This document shows, one piece after another, positions 10,934 to 20,895 of a stretch of DNA of 64,000 bases. How positions within the stretch are numbered: the first letter of the stretch is position 1; the number at the start of each line of letters is the position of its first letter. The position numbers were made by a program, and so were the translations under genes. The notes under the pieces are model-generated. The model ran no database searches and had not been told where the DNA came from. It saw nothing but the letters and a program-made list of their open reading frames with translations. Source of the stretch: Fagopyrum homotropicum (lineage: Eukaryota; Streptophyta; Magnoliopsida; Caryophyllales; Polygonaceae); the NCBI GenBank assembly GCA_033239125.1, contig BSWB01000005.1, positions 18,591,447 through 18,655,446 of the forward strand, given 5' to 3'.

Positions 10934-12493
10934 ATGGTTTCCAAGGCCTTGTTTACTGTGGTATTCTTTCTGTTTACACTGTGGATTGTTGGACTGTGTG
11001 CGAGCCAAAATGGATCTTACATTGAACTTCCAATGCCTGGCCACAGCAACTTCAACGTCATCTCTTCTTCAGCTTCATCGCCTTGTGGCCTTCGAAGTGG
11101 CCGAGTCCCAACCAAGGAAAGTAGGAGTGGCTCAGTCAAATTCAATTTAAGGCACAGGTTGGATGGGAAGAAGATGAGTTCGAAGGATTTGGTTGTCGAA
11201 TCCACGTTAAGAGACCTTAACCGGATACAGACCTTTCACAGTAGGATCATGGAGGATAAGAATCAAGATTCGGTGTCACGGTTGAGGTATAACAACAGAC
11301 ATTTGTTAGAGCAGAAGCCGACAAGTTCTTTTCATGGTAAGCTTATGGGGACATTGAAATCTGGTGTTAGTTTAGGATCAGGAGAGTATTTCATGGATGT
11401 TTTGGTCGGAAATCCTCCGAAACAGTATTCGTTGATTGTCGATACAGGAAGTGATCTGAACTGGTTGCAATGTCTTCCTTGTTATGACTGTTTTGAACAG
11501 GCAGGGGAAATTTATGATCCTAAGGGATCAACTTCTTTCCAAAACATAAGCTGTCACGACACTCGTTGTCGCCACGTGTCAGCTCCTGAACCACCGCGGC
11601 CTTGTAAGGCCGCGAGCCAGAGCTGTCCTTACTTCTATTGGTATGGTGATAGCTCCAACACAACTGGTGATTTTGCACTTGAGACATTTACTATAAACAT
11701 AACAACTCCCCAAGGAAACTCGGAATTCAAGAAGTTAGAGAATGTGATGTTCGGATGTGGTCATTGGAACCGCGGCCTCTTCCATGGGGCCGCGGGGTTG
11801 CTAGGGCTCGGAAGGGGCCCACTTTCGTTCTCTTCACAGATCCAATCTCAGTACGGTCACTCATTCTCATACTGCCTTGTGGATCGATACAGTGGTCCGA
11901 ATGTGAGTAGTAAGCTGATCTTTGGGGAGGACAAGGATTTGCTGAACCATCCGGAATTGAACTTCACTTCATTAGCTATTGCGAAAGAAAACCCGGTTGA
12001 CACATTCTATTACCTTGAGGTGAAATCAGTTGCTGTAGGCGACGAAACCTTGGACTTACCGGAAGAGACCTGGAGTCTTTTGGATGATGGTGGTGGTGGA
12101 ACCATTGTGGATTCCGGGACAACACTCACATACTTCATTGAACCGGCTTATAAGGTGATCAAGGAGGCTTTTGAAAAGAAGGTTAAACACTATCCTATGG
12201 TCAAGGACTTTCCGGTTTTGGGTCCTTGTTATAATGTTTCAGGATTGGAGATGAAGGAGAAGCTAGAGCTGCCCGGGTTTGGGATCCGGTTCAAGGACGG
12301 ATCACATTGGAACTTTCCGGTTCAAAACTACTTCATATGGGTTGATCAACATGTAATCTGCTTGGCTTTCTTGAGTACTCCGCGGAATTCTTTCTCCATA
12401 ATCGGAAACTATCAACAGCAGAACTTCCATGTTATGTATGATACTAAGAGGTCCAGACTCGGGTTTGCGCCGGCAAGGTGTGCTGAGATGTGA
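10934..12493 (+). CDS. Aspartyl protease, plant atypical A1 (pepsin) family
   Basis: A single-exon 519-aa pepsin-like endopeptidase that hydrolyses peptide bonds using two aspartates. The start at 10934 gives MVSKALF and a hydrophobic signal peptide (residues about 5-22, cleavage near CAS/Q), so the product is probably secreted or apoplastic. A propeptide of about 125 residues follows. The catalytic motifs are DTGS (170-173, in VDTGSDLNWLQC) and DSGT (393-396). The usual Cys-rich nepenthesin insert (CLPCYDC, CPYFYWYGD, FGCGH) lies between them. The C-terminal IIGNYQQQNFHVMYD is typical of the plant CND41/nepenthesin-like group. Length and intronless structure fit Arabidopsis relatives of the At3g59080 type (from memory). 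All key residues are present. It is the clearest intact gene on the + strand. A LINE inserted about 740 bp downstream of its stop. Confidence 0.95.
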   Translation: MVSKALFTVVFFLFTLWIVGLCASQNGSYIELPMPGHSNFNVISSSASSPCGLRSGRVPTKESRSGSVKFNLRHRLDGKKMSSKDLVVESTLRDLNRIQTFHSRIMEDKNQDSVSRLRYNNRHLLEQKPTSSFHGKLMGTLKSGVSLGSGEYFMDVLVGNPPKQYSLIVDTGSDLNWLQCLPCYDCFEQAGEIYDPKGSTSFQNISCHDTRCRHVSAPEPPRPCKAASQSCPYFYWYGDSSNTTGDFALETFTINITTPQGNSEFKKLENVMFGCGHWNRGLFHGAAGLLGLGRGPLSFSSQIQSQYGHSFSYCLVDRYSGPNVSSKLIFGEDKDLLNHPELNFTSLAIAKENPVDTFYYLEVKSVAVGDETLDLPEETWSLLDDGGGGTIVDSGTTLTYFIEPAYKVIKEAFEKKVKHYPMVKDFPVLGPCYNVSGLEMKEKLELPGFGIRFKDGSHWNFPVQNYFIWVDQHVICLAFLSTPRNSFSIIGNYQQQNFHVMYDTKRSRLGFAPARCAEM

Positions 12494-13236
12494 AGGTACA
12501 TATGACACTATAGATGTGGATTGACAATACTTGTTTTGGGTTGGACTTAGAGAGGAAAATGGCTATCTAACCCTCCATTTTTTAACCCTTCGTTTGCAGA
12601 AAGTATAGATAAAGATAGATTCAGTTTTTTTGTCAGATTATGTATACACACGATGGCACATTAAGTAAAGAAACACATTTGCAATGGAAATAAATACTAG
12701 TCCTTTTATACAATTGGTATTTGGTGTTTGTCTTGCTTCTCATGAAGTTATAACTTCATGTTTCCTTAAGAACTATAAGTTGCAGAACAGGTCCATGAAG
12801 CTTTGACCCTTGATGATATCATCTAGTCTAACAAGACGGGACAATCATTGTTCAGGTTTGCTTGTCGTATGAGCACATGGTGCGCCAAGAGAGGTAGTCC
12901 ACCGATTTTATATGTCTGGGGTTCTATTTCTGTTAATACGATGATATTTGGGGGTCAATTGTAACCGACAATCTTCCCTCGATTGTGAATTGCTTGTTAG
13001 CATGAACCAATGCATCAACCCCAATAGATGCCCTTGATCAGGTTGAGACCTCCATGCACCAGACCCATCAAGAAACGCTCATTTGACATGCATGGCCACG
13101 AACTGGAACCAAAAGCATCAAGTAACCGGCAAAGGTTACTTCACCCGATAAAGAATTATTGGAGTTATTTTATATTATATTGAAGGCACTATATTTTAGA
13201 GTGTAGTTGATAAGAAACAAAGATTGTTGATGACAT
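12494..13236 (+). other. 3' UTR and downstream spacer of protease gene
   Basis: Possible polyadenylation signal AATAAATACT near 12690. Beyond about 12750 there is mixed-composition spacer with no ORF or repeat. It ends at the LINE target duplication, 13219-13236. Confidence 0.4.
13219..13236. repeat. LINE A target-site duplication, 5' copy
   Basis: AAAGATTGTTGATGACAT is repeated exactly at 19633-19650, immediately after the LINE poly-A. The 18-bp perfect repeat marks both ends of the insertion. Confidence 0.9.
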
Positions 13237-13580
13237 AAACGTACGAACAACAAATGAAAAACCCATCTCCCCCCACCAAAGAACGCGCCTCCACGCGCGA
13301 GCCTCCCTCTTCCTAGAGAACGCTCTTTCAAAAGAACGACAAAAGCCCTAATCGACGCTCAGCCAAAAAAACCTATTTCCCCTATGCCAATACCCAGAGG
13401 CAAGCAATTCGCAGCTCTCCTTCAGATCTGCAGCCAAGGAAATGGCCAATTTCAGTAAATCTCCAAGCAGACCTTCTGATTCGTCTCCCTGCGTTCAAGA
13501 AAGAGCCAAAAAGACAAAGAAGGTGGAGATCCTGGAGAAATCAAAACAGGGAGGAAAATAGACAACTCAATCAAGGGATA

Positions 13581-15476
13581 TTGACGATTGGAGGCTCCCG
13601 TCACCACCTATGCTGGAAATCGATAAGGTTTGCACCATTTGTTCCCTATGAAGTTAGGGGTGAGATACCTAGAAAAGATGTGCGAGTTGAGAAAGGGAGA
13701 TACACCGATAGACCACACCAGACAAGGAAGGTGCCAATAGGGCAGCAGGAGAAGCTGAACTTCAACGAGGCCATTAGCAAAGATCCTCCTTCGGATGAGA
13801 AGTTGGAGATCCAAAAGGACAAGGACGTCTATGTCGAGTCCAAAGCAACAAAGAACATAACCAACCCCAAAGGTAACACTGTTGAAACAAATGGTATTGA
13901 AAATTACCTGAATAGCTTAGCAAAAGTCAGAAATGACTTTAACAAGCTGAACTATGTATCCCTCATGGGATACATCCTTGGTGAACCCAGTGACGCTACC
14001 AAAACTCGACTGTTGAGCGAGTGCAAAAATGTCAAAGGAGAAATCAAAATCTCTGCTAAACCCAACTATTGTTCAAATAATTTGATGAAGTGCTTCATCA
14101 CTAGCATTACAATGTTGAATAGTGGTTGGTATCTCACGTTGGACATTATCTGCAGGTACAAATTAGCCCATAAAAACAGAAGAAATCAGAAGCTTGGTTT
14201 CCAACTTCACTATCGAGCAAGTACTCGTCTAACTCCCCTTTCGAGTAGAAGGCCCTTAATATGTGATTATTGGTTTATCTTGAAAGTGATAATGATGGTA
14301 ACCAGTAATGATGTTGAAGAGATTCTTAGTATAGCTAGTAGGATGGCTAGTGTATTGTTAGCTGTCAAATTTGGCAAGCATGAAATTGTAATTGTTAAAG
14401 ATTCTTGGGCTAGGATGCTTATTCTCCCAGAAATCCCCAATAGATGCGCTACATATAATACCTTAAAATCATGGCTGGAGTATTGCTCAAATAATGTGTT
14501 GCAGTGCTCCATCCCTAGAAGCACAGAATCGAAAAGTGAGTGCTATCACATTCTGGATACTAACCGCTGGTGGCTCTCAGTCTATAAAAGTAGAAGAAGA
14601 AACCAGAAGCTCACCACCTTGAAACCGTATCGAGTGCTCAAAAGGAGTATTAACTGTACAATACCCAAGGTAAAGGACAAAGAAACTAAACATAAATATT
14701 GTAAGTTGACAAATCCACAAGAGAGGATAATCAAAAGAAGTATGAGGCTGGAAAATGTAGCAACTAAGATAATTAACAATATCCATGTAATTTGTGGAAT
14801 GAAAGGAGCAATATGTGTTGATGCACTCAAGATAAGGGAATCAACTACGATACTAGTATTTATCTCATGGGAGAAATATATAGTAATGGTGTGTATACAC
14901 CAATCCTATAGTTATATGGTATATCTATGGAAAAGGATAGTAAGGACCGTGAAAGTGAGAATTTCCAGGCATAGCAATTTAGCAAATCCAAGCTGCGGGG
15001 TTTTTATACTCGAGAAAGCAATTCCTAGGACCGGTACGATAAGAATCTACGGCACCACTAGTACTTATAAACAAAACCCATTACACAACCAATTGATCAA
15101 ACACCGATGGGCTATGCTAGATCAACCAAGTGGGCAAAATAAACGACGAAAACCCAGCCTTTTCCATACAATGATAATAAGAGGAAAGGGGATAAATAAA
15201 AAAAGACATTATAACGTAAAGTATACCAAGAAGTCTAGGAGATCCGAAAGGATAAAGAACCAACAGTTATATCTGACACTTACAGTCTCCGAAAGACAAT
15301 ATAAAGCAAATAATAAGCAGGGAAAGACCCTAACACTATATTTGAATACAACTCTAAGTAAGACCGAATGCAAGGTGATTCGTCATACTACAAAAGCTTG
15401 CCAGCCAATAACGTATGGTCGGTCAGGTAACAACGATGGCGACCTACCATCAAACCTCCATATTAAGTATATATGA
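13581..15476 (+). CDS. LINE A ORF1, highly diverged, function unproven
   Basis: A 631-codon frame stays open through AT-rich DNA up to a stop that overlaps the ORF2 start in ATGA, so selection on it is likely. Plant LINE ORF1 proteins bind element RNA (DUF4283 plus a CCHC knuckle). YVSLMGYILGEPSD (residues about 127-140) and SWARMLILPEIPN (about 276-288) faintly resemble DUF4283 landmarks, but no CCHC knuckle is visible. Composition is rich in K, R, S, I and T. A region near 14069-14220 is repeated in diverged form near 14483-14640. Upstream, ATG 13442 opens only a 39-codon basic peptide ending in TAG in another frame, so the true N-terminus is uncertain. Confidence 0.5.
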   Translation: MTIGGSRHHLCWKSIRFAPFVPYEVRGEIPRKDVRVEKGRYTDRPHQTRKVPIGQQEKLNFNEAISKDPPSDEKLEIQKDKDVYVESKATKNITNPKGNTVETNGIENYLNSLAKVRNDFNKLNYVSLMGYILGEPSDATKTRLLSECKNVKGEIKISAKPNYCSNNLMKCFITSITMLNSGWYLTLDIICRYKLAHKNRRNQKLGFQLHYRASTRLTPLSSRRPLICDYWFILKVIMMVTSNDVEEILSIASRMASVLLAVKFGKHEIVIVKDSWARMLILPEIPNRCATYNTLKSWLEYCSNNVLQCSIPRSTESKSECYHILDTNRWWLSVYKSRRRNQKLTTLKPYRVLKRSINCTIPKVKDKETKHKYCKLTNPQERIIKRSMRLENVATKIINNIHVICGMKGAICVDALKIRESTTILVFISWEKYIVMVCIHQSYSYMVYLWKRIVRTVKVRISRHSNLANPSCGVFILEKAIPRTGTIRIYGTTSTYKQNPLHNQLIKHRWAMLDQPSGQNKRRKPSLFHTMIIRGKGINKKRHYNVKYTKKSRRSERIKNQQLYLTLTVSERQYKANNKQGKTLTLYLNTTLSKTECKVIRHTTKACQPITYGRSGNNDGDLPSNLHIKYI

Positions 15477-18400
15477 AGATAGCATTTTGGAATTGCCGCG
15501 GTATACGAAAGAAAATTTTTTGGACAGACATCAAAATAACAACCCAGAATGAGCATATCGATATGTTGATGCTAGCAGAGCTAAAAACAAATATTGAACC
15601 CCCTGAGACATGTTGGCGAAGTGCGGGGTTTGATAGTATATGTTTCATCCCATCGGATGGTTTAGCTGGAGGGCTATGCCTTCTCTGGAAAAATAATTTA
15701 ATCCGCAATGAAAAAGTAGAACTTTGCCATAAGGATAAGAGATTTGTTATAGTGGATCATATAAATTTCGGAACAAACTTTAACATGGCAATTTTCCTAA
15801 TATACGCCCCCCCAAACGAGAGACTAAAAGAAGAATTTTGGTCCAAAGTAATAGAAGCTATTAACGCACAAACTAAACCAGTACTCCTAATGGGAGATTT
15901 TAACGACATCCTCAATCCGGCCGACAAGTTGGGAGGTGCGCCGCTAAGATCAAATCGATTCCAAAGATTACAAAATGTAATACAGGAATGTAACCTTGTA
16001 GACCTTGTGTCTAAAGGGAATGAATTCACATGGCGGAAAAGAAGAGAGGGTGACAATAATACGTATGAAAAACTCGATAGAGCAATGGCTCATAGTGAGG
16101 TGCTAAACGCCTATAACCTCATCCATGTCTGGAACCATGCGTTCACATCATCTGATCACTGTCTCACTACAATAGAGATTAATAATGAAAGGGAAAGATA
16201 TAAAAACAAACCTTTCCGATTTGAACTTATGTGGGCTGAAAGAGACGATTGTGAAAAAATTGTCAAACAATGTTGGAGAACACAATTCCCGGGGACTCAC
16301 ATGTTCAACCTAGTTAGAAAATTAAATTTGCTTAAAACCAAACTGAAAGTTTGGAGTAAACGAAAATTTGGAAACATAAATAAACAAGTTCGTGAAACGG
16401 ACGAAATTATTGGAAAACTACAAAAGCTAAATTTCCGGAATTTTACTAATCAACAAAATGAGAAACTAAATAGATTGATCAAAAAGAGAGAATGTCTAAT
16501 TGAATTTCAGCAGAAATATTGGATGCAAAGAGCTAAATCTAAAGCCCTAGAGTGTGGAGATAGAAATACAAAGTACCATCATCGTAAGGCAACAGGAAGA
16601 CGAAATAGAAAGTCTATTACCTTCATTCAAAAGGTAAATGGCACAAGAGTAGACATTGAGGAGGAAATCAACTCTGAGTTCATTATGGACTATAAGGATC
16701 GATTTAAGTCTAATCGAATTAACGAGTCCAACATGGTTCAACACCTAGATGTCCTTACCAAGGAAATTACGGATAGCGATAACATGGAACTTACTAAACC
16801 TGTTTCGAATGAGGATATCCGAAGAGCTGCCTTTGATATTGGCAGTGACAAGTCCCCGGGTCCAGATGGAATGCCTGCCGGCTTCTTCCAAAAGTATTGG
16901 GAAATAATAGGACCGGATGTAATCCGTGCGACAAAAAGTTTCTTCAACTCCGGAAGAATCCTAAAACAAATCAATCATACCTTTATTACTTTAATACCTA
17001 AAGTGGATAACCCGTCCTTAACTACCCACTATAGACCGATAAGTTTATGTTCAACTATATATAAAATTATCGCTAAAATTTTAGCAAATAGACTTAAGAT
17101 TCTACTGCCTAAATTAATCCACCCGCTCCAAAGTGCCTTCACACAGGGTAGATCAATTCACGACAACATTCTCATCGCCCATGAGATCTTTCATGGGTTC
17201 AGAGCTAAAAAGGGAAAGGAGGGTTTCATGGCCGTGAAACTAGATATGGAAAAAGCATATGACAGGGTGGAATGGCCATTTATCTTGGCTGTCCTCGAAA
17301 AATTTGGATTCGAACCAAAATTCGTTTGTTGGATTAGAGAATGCATTACTACGGTCTCGTATTCCATCCTAGTTAATGATAAACCATCAGAAGTAATATA
17401 TCCCGAGAGGGGTTTACGGCAAGGAGATCCGCTCTCACCTATGTTATTCAATTTAGGAGCGGAAGTCCTAGCAAGGAACATCCAAAAAGAATGTTACCAA
17501 AATAAAAAGATAATTGGCTTCCCAGTCACAAGAGGGGGTACTACTGTCCCCTTTTTAGCCTTTGCGGATGATGTCATCATATTCGCCAAGGCATCCTTAG
17601 ATGCAAGCACAAAAATCTTGGATATCCTAAATATATATTGCCATATATCGGGACAAAAAGTTAATTTCCATAAATCCTCATTCCAAACCACCAGAAATGT
17701 AGGGTGTGAAACGAAAAGACAAATTCAATCAAAAATCGGAATCACTGTCACAGAAGAGTTGGAGAAGTATCTAGGGTGTCCTATTATTAATGGAAGGGTA
17801 AACAAAACCGTCTTTGAAGATGTAATAATAAAATCTAAGAAGCAACTAACTAAATGGAAAGCCTCCACACTTTCACAAGAAGGAAGAACGATTCTAATCA
17901 AGGCCAATCTGAATGCTAAACCAAATTATATCATGCAAAGCTTCATGCTCCCAGCATGCATACATAAAGAACTAGATCAAATCAATCGTACTTTCTTTTG
18001 GAACAAAGGACCTAATTACCACCCCCTCATCAGCTGGGACAAAATCTGCAAACCAAAAAGGTGTGGAGGAGTGGGTATTAGAAAAGCAGAAGATATGAAT
18101 AAGGTCCTCCAAATGAAATTACTTTGGAAAATTATGGAAGAACCTAACAACATATGGGTCAAAATCATAAATGAAAAATATCTCAAAGACTCATTCTTAT
18201 GGAACTATAAAACCCAAAAGAACACCTCCTGGCAATGGAGAAGACTAATGAATCTCCGACCTGAATTTGAAAATGGATTCCGATGGAACGTTGGGGATGG
18301 TAACACCGTTAAATTTTGGAAAAACAAGTGGGTGATTGACCAACCGCTTATCAAACTCCTTGAGAACAAAAGTAATATTAATGACAAGGAAGTAGTTAGC

Positions 18401-19597
18401 AATTACATAATAGAGAACAAATGGAATATCCAGAAACTGGATATGGAGTTAGGCAATCTACTCCCACAAGAGGTTATGACCGCAATTAAATCATATCAAC
18501 TCCCGAAATCATTTATTCGAGATCGTCTCTATTGGGCTGCCTCGGATAAGGGATCGTACAATACAAAATCAGCCATGGACCTCATCCACAAAAACAAAGG
18601 GATTATTACTGATCCAAATGAATGGATTTGGGAAATGGACATCATGCCCAAAGTTAAAAACTTCATTTGGAAACTATCCATAGATGGACTCCCAACCAAG
18701 GAAAATTTGGAAAAACAAAGGGTGTCAGTGCCCATGCATTGTACTCTTTGTAATCACCCATATGAATCAGCAAAGCATTTGTTCTTCAATTGTCCTTTCA
18801 CTTTTGAGAACCTACATAATTCTACTATCAAGACCGAGCTCCAGCGGGTAAACTATTCTAACCAAAAAGTGGCAAGTATGGTCACTTGTGTTAAAAGTAA
18901 ACTAGATGATAATCAACTGGTCCAACTAGCAGTTACGTGGTGGAATGTTTGGACTGAACGAAACCAAATTATCTTTAACAATAAGAAATCTCAAAATATT
19001 AGGGAACGAGTACAAGATCAAATAAGGTGCTGGCAGGATGCGAATAAAAGAAAGAACCAAACAAAACAAAATGTGGTAATAAATAATAGAAAAACTAAAA
19101 ATATCAAATGGCTAAGACGTGTGAATGGTTTTGTCAAGTTAAATTTTGATGGATCTAAACGCGAGTCCGGGGAGTCAGCCTTCGGGTTCATTCTAAGAAA
19201 CGAACATGTATCAACCATCTCCCTAGGCTACGGACAGTGTGGAAACACATCGGTCCTTCATGCTGAAGCATGCGCGCTAAGGGAGGGGTTGATCAGAGCA
19301 TGTGATCTGGAAATTAATAAACTTGAGATTGAAGGAGATAATCTTACAATCATCAATTCCATTAAGCGAATGTGGAAACCCCCATGGGAAATTGATCTCA
19401 TCATTTCTGATATCACTAATATTTTGGTTAGTTTCCAGCAGGTTAAGTTACAACACGTTTTTAGGGAAGTCAACAGTGTTGCCGATAAGCTCGCAGATTT
19501 GGGACACGACTACCCGCTAGGTTGCGCTTCGATCCCCTCTCAGGTGGTGGATTTCATCCGAAAGGATGCTCTAGGTTGGAGAGTCTCGAGAAGATGA
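15473..19597 (+). CDS. LINE A ORF2: endonuclease, reverse transcriptase, RNase H
   Basis: The 1374-aa replication protein nicks target DNA and copies the element RNA in place. An APE-like endonuclease spans residues 1-235, with N7 (FWNCRG), E36 (LAELK), D142/N144 (MGDFND) and D228-H229 (SSDH). Reverse transcriptase spans about 440-740: SPGPDGMPAGFFQKYW, RPISLC, SAFTQGRSIHDN, KLDMEKAYDRVEW (D591), GLRQGDPLSP and the catalytic FADD (697-700). A zf-RVT zinc-binding region has HCTLCNHPYESAKHLFFNC. A C-terminal RNase H (about 1221-1350) has FDGS, HAEACAL, EGDN and NSVADKLAD. No stop or frameshift interrupts it, and every catalytic residue I can name is present. The start ATG overlaps the ORF1 stop, which suggests translational coupling. 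Confidence 0.95.
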   Translation: MKIAFWNCRGIRKKIFWTDIKITTQNEHIDMLMLAELKTNIEPPETCWRSAGFDSICFIPSDGLAGGLCLLWKNNLIRNEKVELCHKDKRFVIVDHINFGTNFNMAIFLIYAPPNERLKEEFWSKVIEAINAQTKPVLLMGDFNDILNPADKLGGAPLRSNRFQRLQNVIQECNLVDLVSKGNEFTWRKRREGDNNTYEKLDRAMAHSEVLNAYNLIHVWNHAFTSSDHCLTTIEINNERERYKNKPFRFELMWAERDDCEKIVKQCWRTQFPGTHMFNLVRKLNLLKTKLKVWSKRKFGNINKQVRETDEIIGKLQKLNFRNFTNQQNEKLNRLIKKRECLIEFQQKYWMQRAKSKALECGDRNTKYHHRKATGRRNRKSITFIQKVNGTRVDIEEEINSEFIMDYKDRFKSNRINESNMVQHLDVLTKEITDSDNMELTKPVSNEDIRRAAFDIGSDKSPGPDGMPAGFFQKYWEIIGPDVIRATKSFFNSGRILKQINHTFITLIPKVDNPSLTTHYRPISLCSTIYKIIAKILANRLKILLPKLIHPLQSAFTQGRSIHDNILIAHEIFHGFRAKKGKEGFMAVKLDMEKAYDRVEWPFILAVLEKFGFEPKFVCWIRECITTVSYSILVNDKPSEVIYPERGLRQGDPLSPMLFNLGAEVLARNIQKECYQNKKIIGFPVTRGGTTVPFLAFADDVIIFAKASLDASTKILDILNIYCHISGQKVNFHKSSFQTTRNVGCETKRQIQSKIGITVTEELEKYLGCPIINGRVNKTVFEDVIIKSKKQLTKWKASTLSQEGRTILIKANLNAKPNYIMQSFMLPACIHKELDQINRTFFWNKGPNYHPLISWDKICKPKRCGGVGIRKAEDMNKVLQMKLLWKIMEEPNNIWVKIINEKYLKDSFLWNYKTQKNTSWQWRRLMNLRPEFENGFRWNVGDGNTVKFWKNKWVIDQPLIKLLENKSNINDKEVVSNYIIENKWNIQKLDMELGNLLPQEVMTAIKSYQLPKSFIRDRLYWAASDKGSYNTKSAMDLIHKNKGIITDPNEWIWEMDIMPKVKNFIWKLSIDGLPTKENLEKQRVSVPMHCTLCNHPYESAKHLFFNCPFTFENLHNSTIKTELQRVNYSNQKVASMVTCVKSKLDDNQLVQLAVTWWNVWTERNQIIFNNKKSQNIRERVQDQIRCWQDANKRKNQTKQNVVINNRKTKNIKWLRRVNGFVKLNFDGSKRESGESAFGFILRNEHVSTISLGYGQCGNTSVLHAEACALREGLIRACDLEINKLEIEGDNLTIINSIKRMWKPPWEIDLIISDITNILVSFQQVKLQHVFREVNSVADKLADLGHDYPLGCASIPSQVVDFIRKDALGWRVSRR

Positions 19598-19632
19598 TCC
19601 AGTCTAATCGCTTACCATACAGTATCAAAAAA

Positions 19633-19735
19633 AAAGATTGTTGATGACATTATTAAAATGGTTTATATGATTGAAAAATAAAACAAAGATTGTTGATGAC
19701 ATTATTAAAATGGTTTATATGATTGAAAATAATCT
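19633..19735 (+). repeat. Tandem ~50-bp repeat at LINE A 3' flank
   Basis: The unit starting AAAGATTGTTGATGACAT and continuing TATTAAAATGGTTTATATG occurs at 19633 and again at 19683. The first 18 bp of the first copy are the LINE target duplication. The empty site therefore already carried a tandem duplication. Confidence 0.85.
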
Positions 19736-19797
19736 AATATGATATCAAAACATAAAATAAATTTATTGAGGTTAAATCTCTTATAATCTCTGTCTAA

Positions 19798-20123
19798 GGT
19801 TGTGTTTAGTCGGTGATTAAATGAGGTTAATTTAGATTAAAATTTAGCAGATTAATTTATGTAAGTGTTTGGATAAAGATGGAGATTATGAAGAAGATTA
19901 TATCAGGGGTTAATGAGATTAAAAATGGACAAAAAATAATCTCATATCACCAAGGTTAAAGGAGATTAATTTACAACCATCAATTAGGATTTCACTCAAA
20001 TTTATAAATCTATATCAAATAAACCCATTAAAAAATCTTCAACCAAACAACCTGATGTCGATTATTTTACATCAAATAATCCATAATAAACCCCACATAA
20101 AATTTAACCCCTTTTAAATCTAT
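19798..20123. mobile_element. Truncated MITE of the 46906 family
   Basis: GGTTGTGTTTAG at the left end and the body (AAGTGTTTGGATAAAGATGG, TTACATCAAATAATCC) match the reverse complement of the complete MITE at 46906-47307. The right end stops at CCCCTTTTAAATCT, so one terminal repeat is lost. Confidence 0.7.
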
Positions 20124-20417
20124 TATCTATTATACATTTATACATACTATTTGAGATGACGTGGTGTGGCGTGGAAGCAGTAATCAAAGGAAGTTCCCAC
20201 AATTTTTTGGCCAATAAATCTTATTTTTGAAGATAGAAAAAGTTTTTTTTACTAAACTAACATCATGTTATTGAAAGATTGTACGTAACTTTTTTTTTTT
20301 CAACCAACCTATTTTTTGGCACAAAAAAATCTTTATTTTAAACTATTTTTGTAAGCTAGGGATTCTTTTGTTATCAGCATCATCCATTTTACATTAAATT
20401 TTTTGAAGGATTTTCTT

Positions 20418-20428
20418 ATCCCACATCG
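20418..20428 (+). promoter_or_regulatory. Upstream sequence element (USE) of plant snRNA genes, P1 unit 1
   Basis: ATCCCACATCG is an exact match to the plant snRNA USE consensus RTCCCACATCG. It lies 33 bp upstream of TATAAATAG at 20462-20470, the spacing known to specify RNA polymerase II rather than III. Confidence 0.85.
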
Positions 20429-20493
20429 ATTAGCTACTAAAGTTGATGGTTTTAGAACTCGTATAAATAGGGAGTCTAAAGAGTATACAAATA

Positions 20494-20610
20494 ATACATT
20501 TCTTAGCCTTTTGGTTAAGTTCAACTATAATTATTATTCATATCATAATAATATTTTATTTTTGGATTGTTAACCTACAATTATGTGGGTCATAATGTTC
20601 CTCCCTAAAA
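20494..20610 (+). pseudogene. U2 snRNA-like sequence, copy 1
   Basis: It starts 32 bp after the TATA box, as expected for a plant snRNA. ATACATTTCTTAGCC then TTTTGGTTAAGTTCAA aligns without gaps to the U2 snRNA 5' end (ATACCTTTCTCGGCC, TTTTGGCTAAGATCAA, from memory). Identity is about 72% over the first 53 positions, and many changes are C to T or G to A. A later ATTTTATTTTTGG resembles the U2 Sm-site region. The branch-point-recognition region (GTAGTA in U2) is altered, so it cannot act as normal U2. Call: decayed or neofunctionalised U2-derived gene. Confidence 0.65.
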
Positions 20611-20843
20611 TAATATTTTTAGGGAATATTTTATTTTTGGGAAAGTTAATCTACAATTATGTGGGTCATAATGTTATTCCCTAAAGTAATCTCGACTTTT
20701 GGTTATTACGTTAAATATTTTCACGTTACTTTTATATAAGTAATCATAACCCTAAAGTTTTATTTTAGAGAATATTTTTTTCTTTTTTTCAAATGAATAT
20801 CAAAATGATCTATTTAATTAAAAATTTTTTGAGGGTTTTTATT

Positions 20844-20895
20844 GTCCCACATCGATTAGCTACTAAGCTTGATGGTTTTAGAACTTGTATAAATA
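20844..20895 (+). promoter_or_regulatory. Second USE+TATA promoter, P2 unit 1
   Basis: GTCCCACATCG (20844-20854) is another exact USE. TATAAATA (20888-20895) lies again 33 bp downstream. The sequence between them is nearly that of P1. It is not followed by U2-like sequence but by a tandem ATATACTCGCTAATGTAGCGC, then GTTGTGGAGAC, which I do not recognise as a known snRNA. Confidence 0.7.

Larger units (their letters stand above)
13237..19632 (+). mobile_element. Full-length L1-type LINE (LINE A)
   Basis: A 6.4-kb non-LTR retrotransposon. It has a relatively GC-rich 5' leader (13237-13441), ORF1 (13581-15476), ORF2 (15473-19597), a short 3' tail and a poly-A of about 10, all bounded by an exact 18-bp target duplication. 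The perfect duplication and intact ORF2 suggest a recent, possibly still competent copy. It inserted downstream of the protease gene, in the same orientation. Confidence 0.95.

Noticed and set aside
14267..19520. Many antisense ORFs under the LINE
   Set aside because: Shadows of the LINE coding frames.
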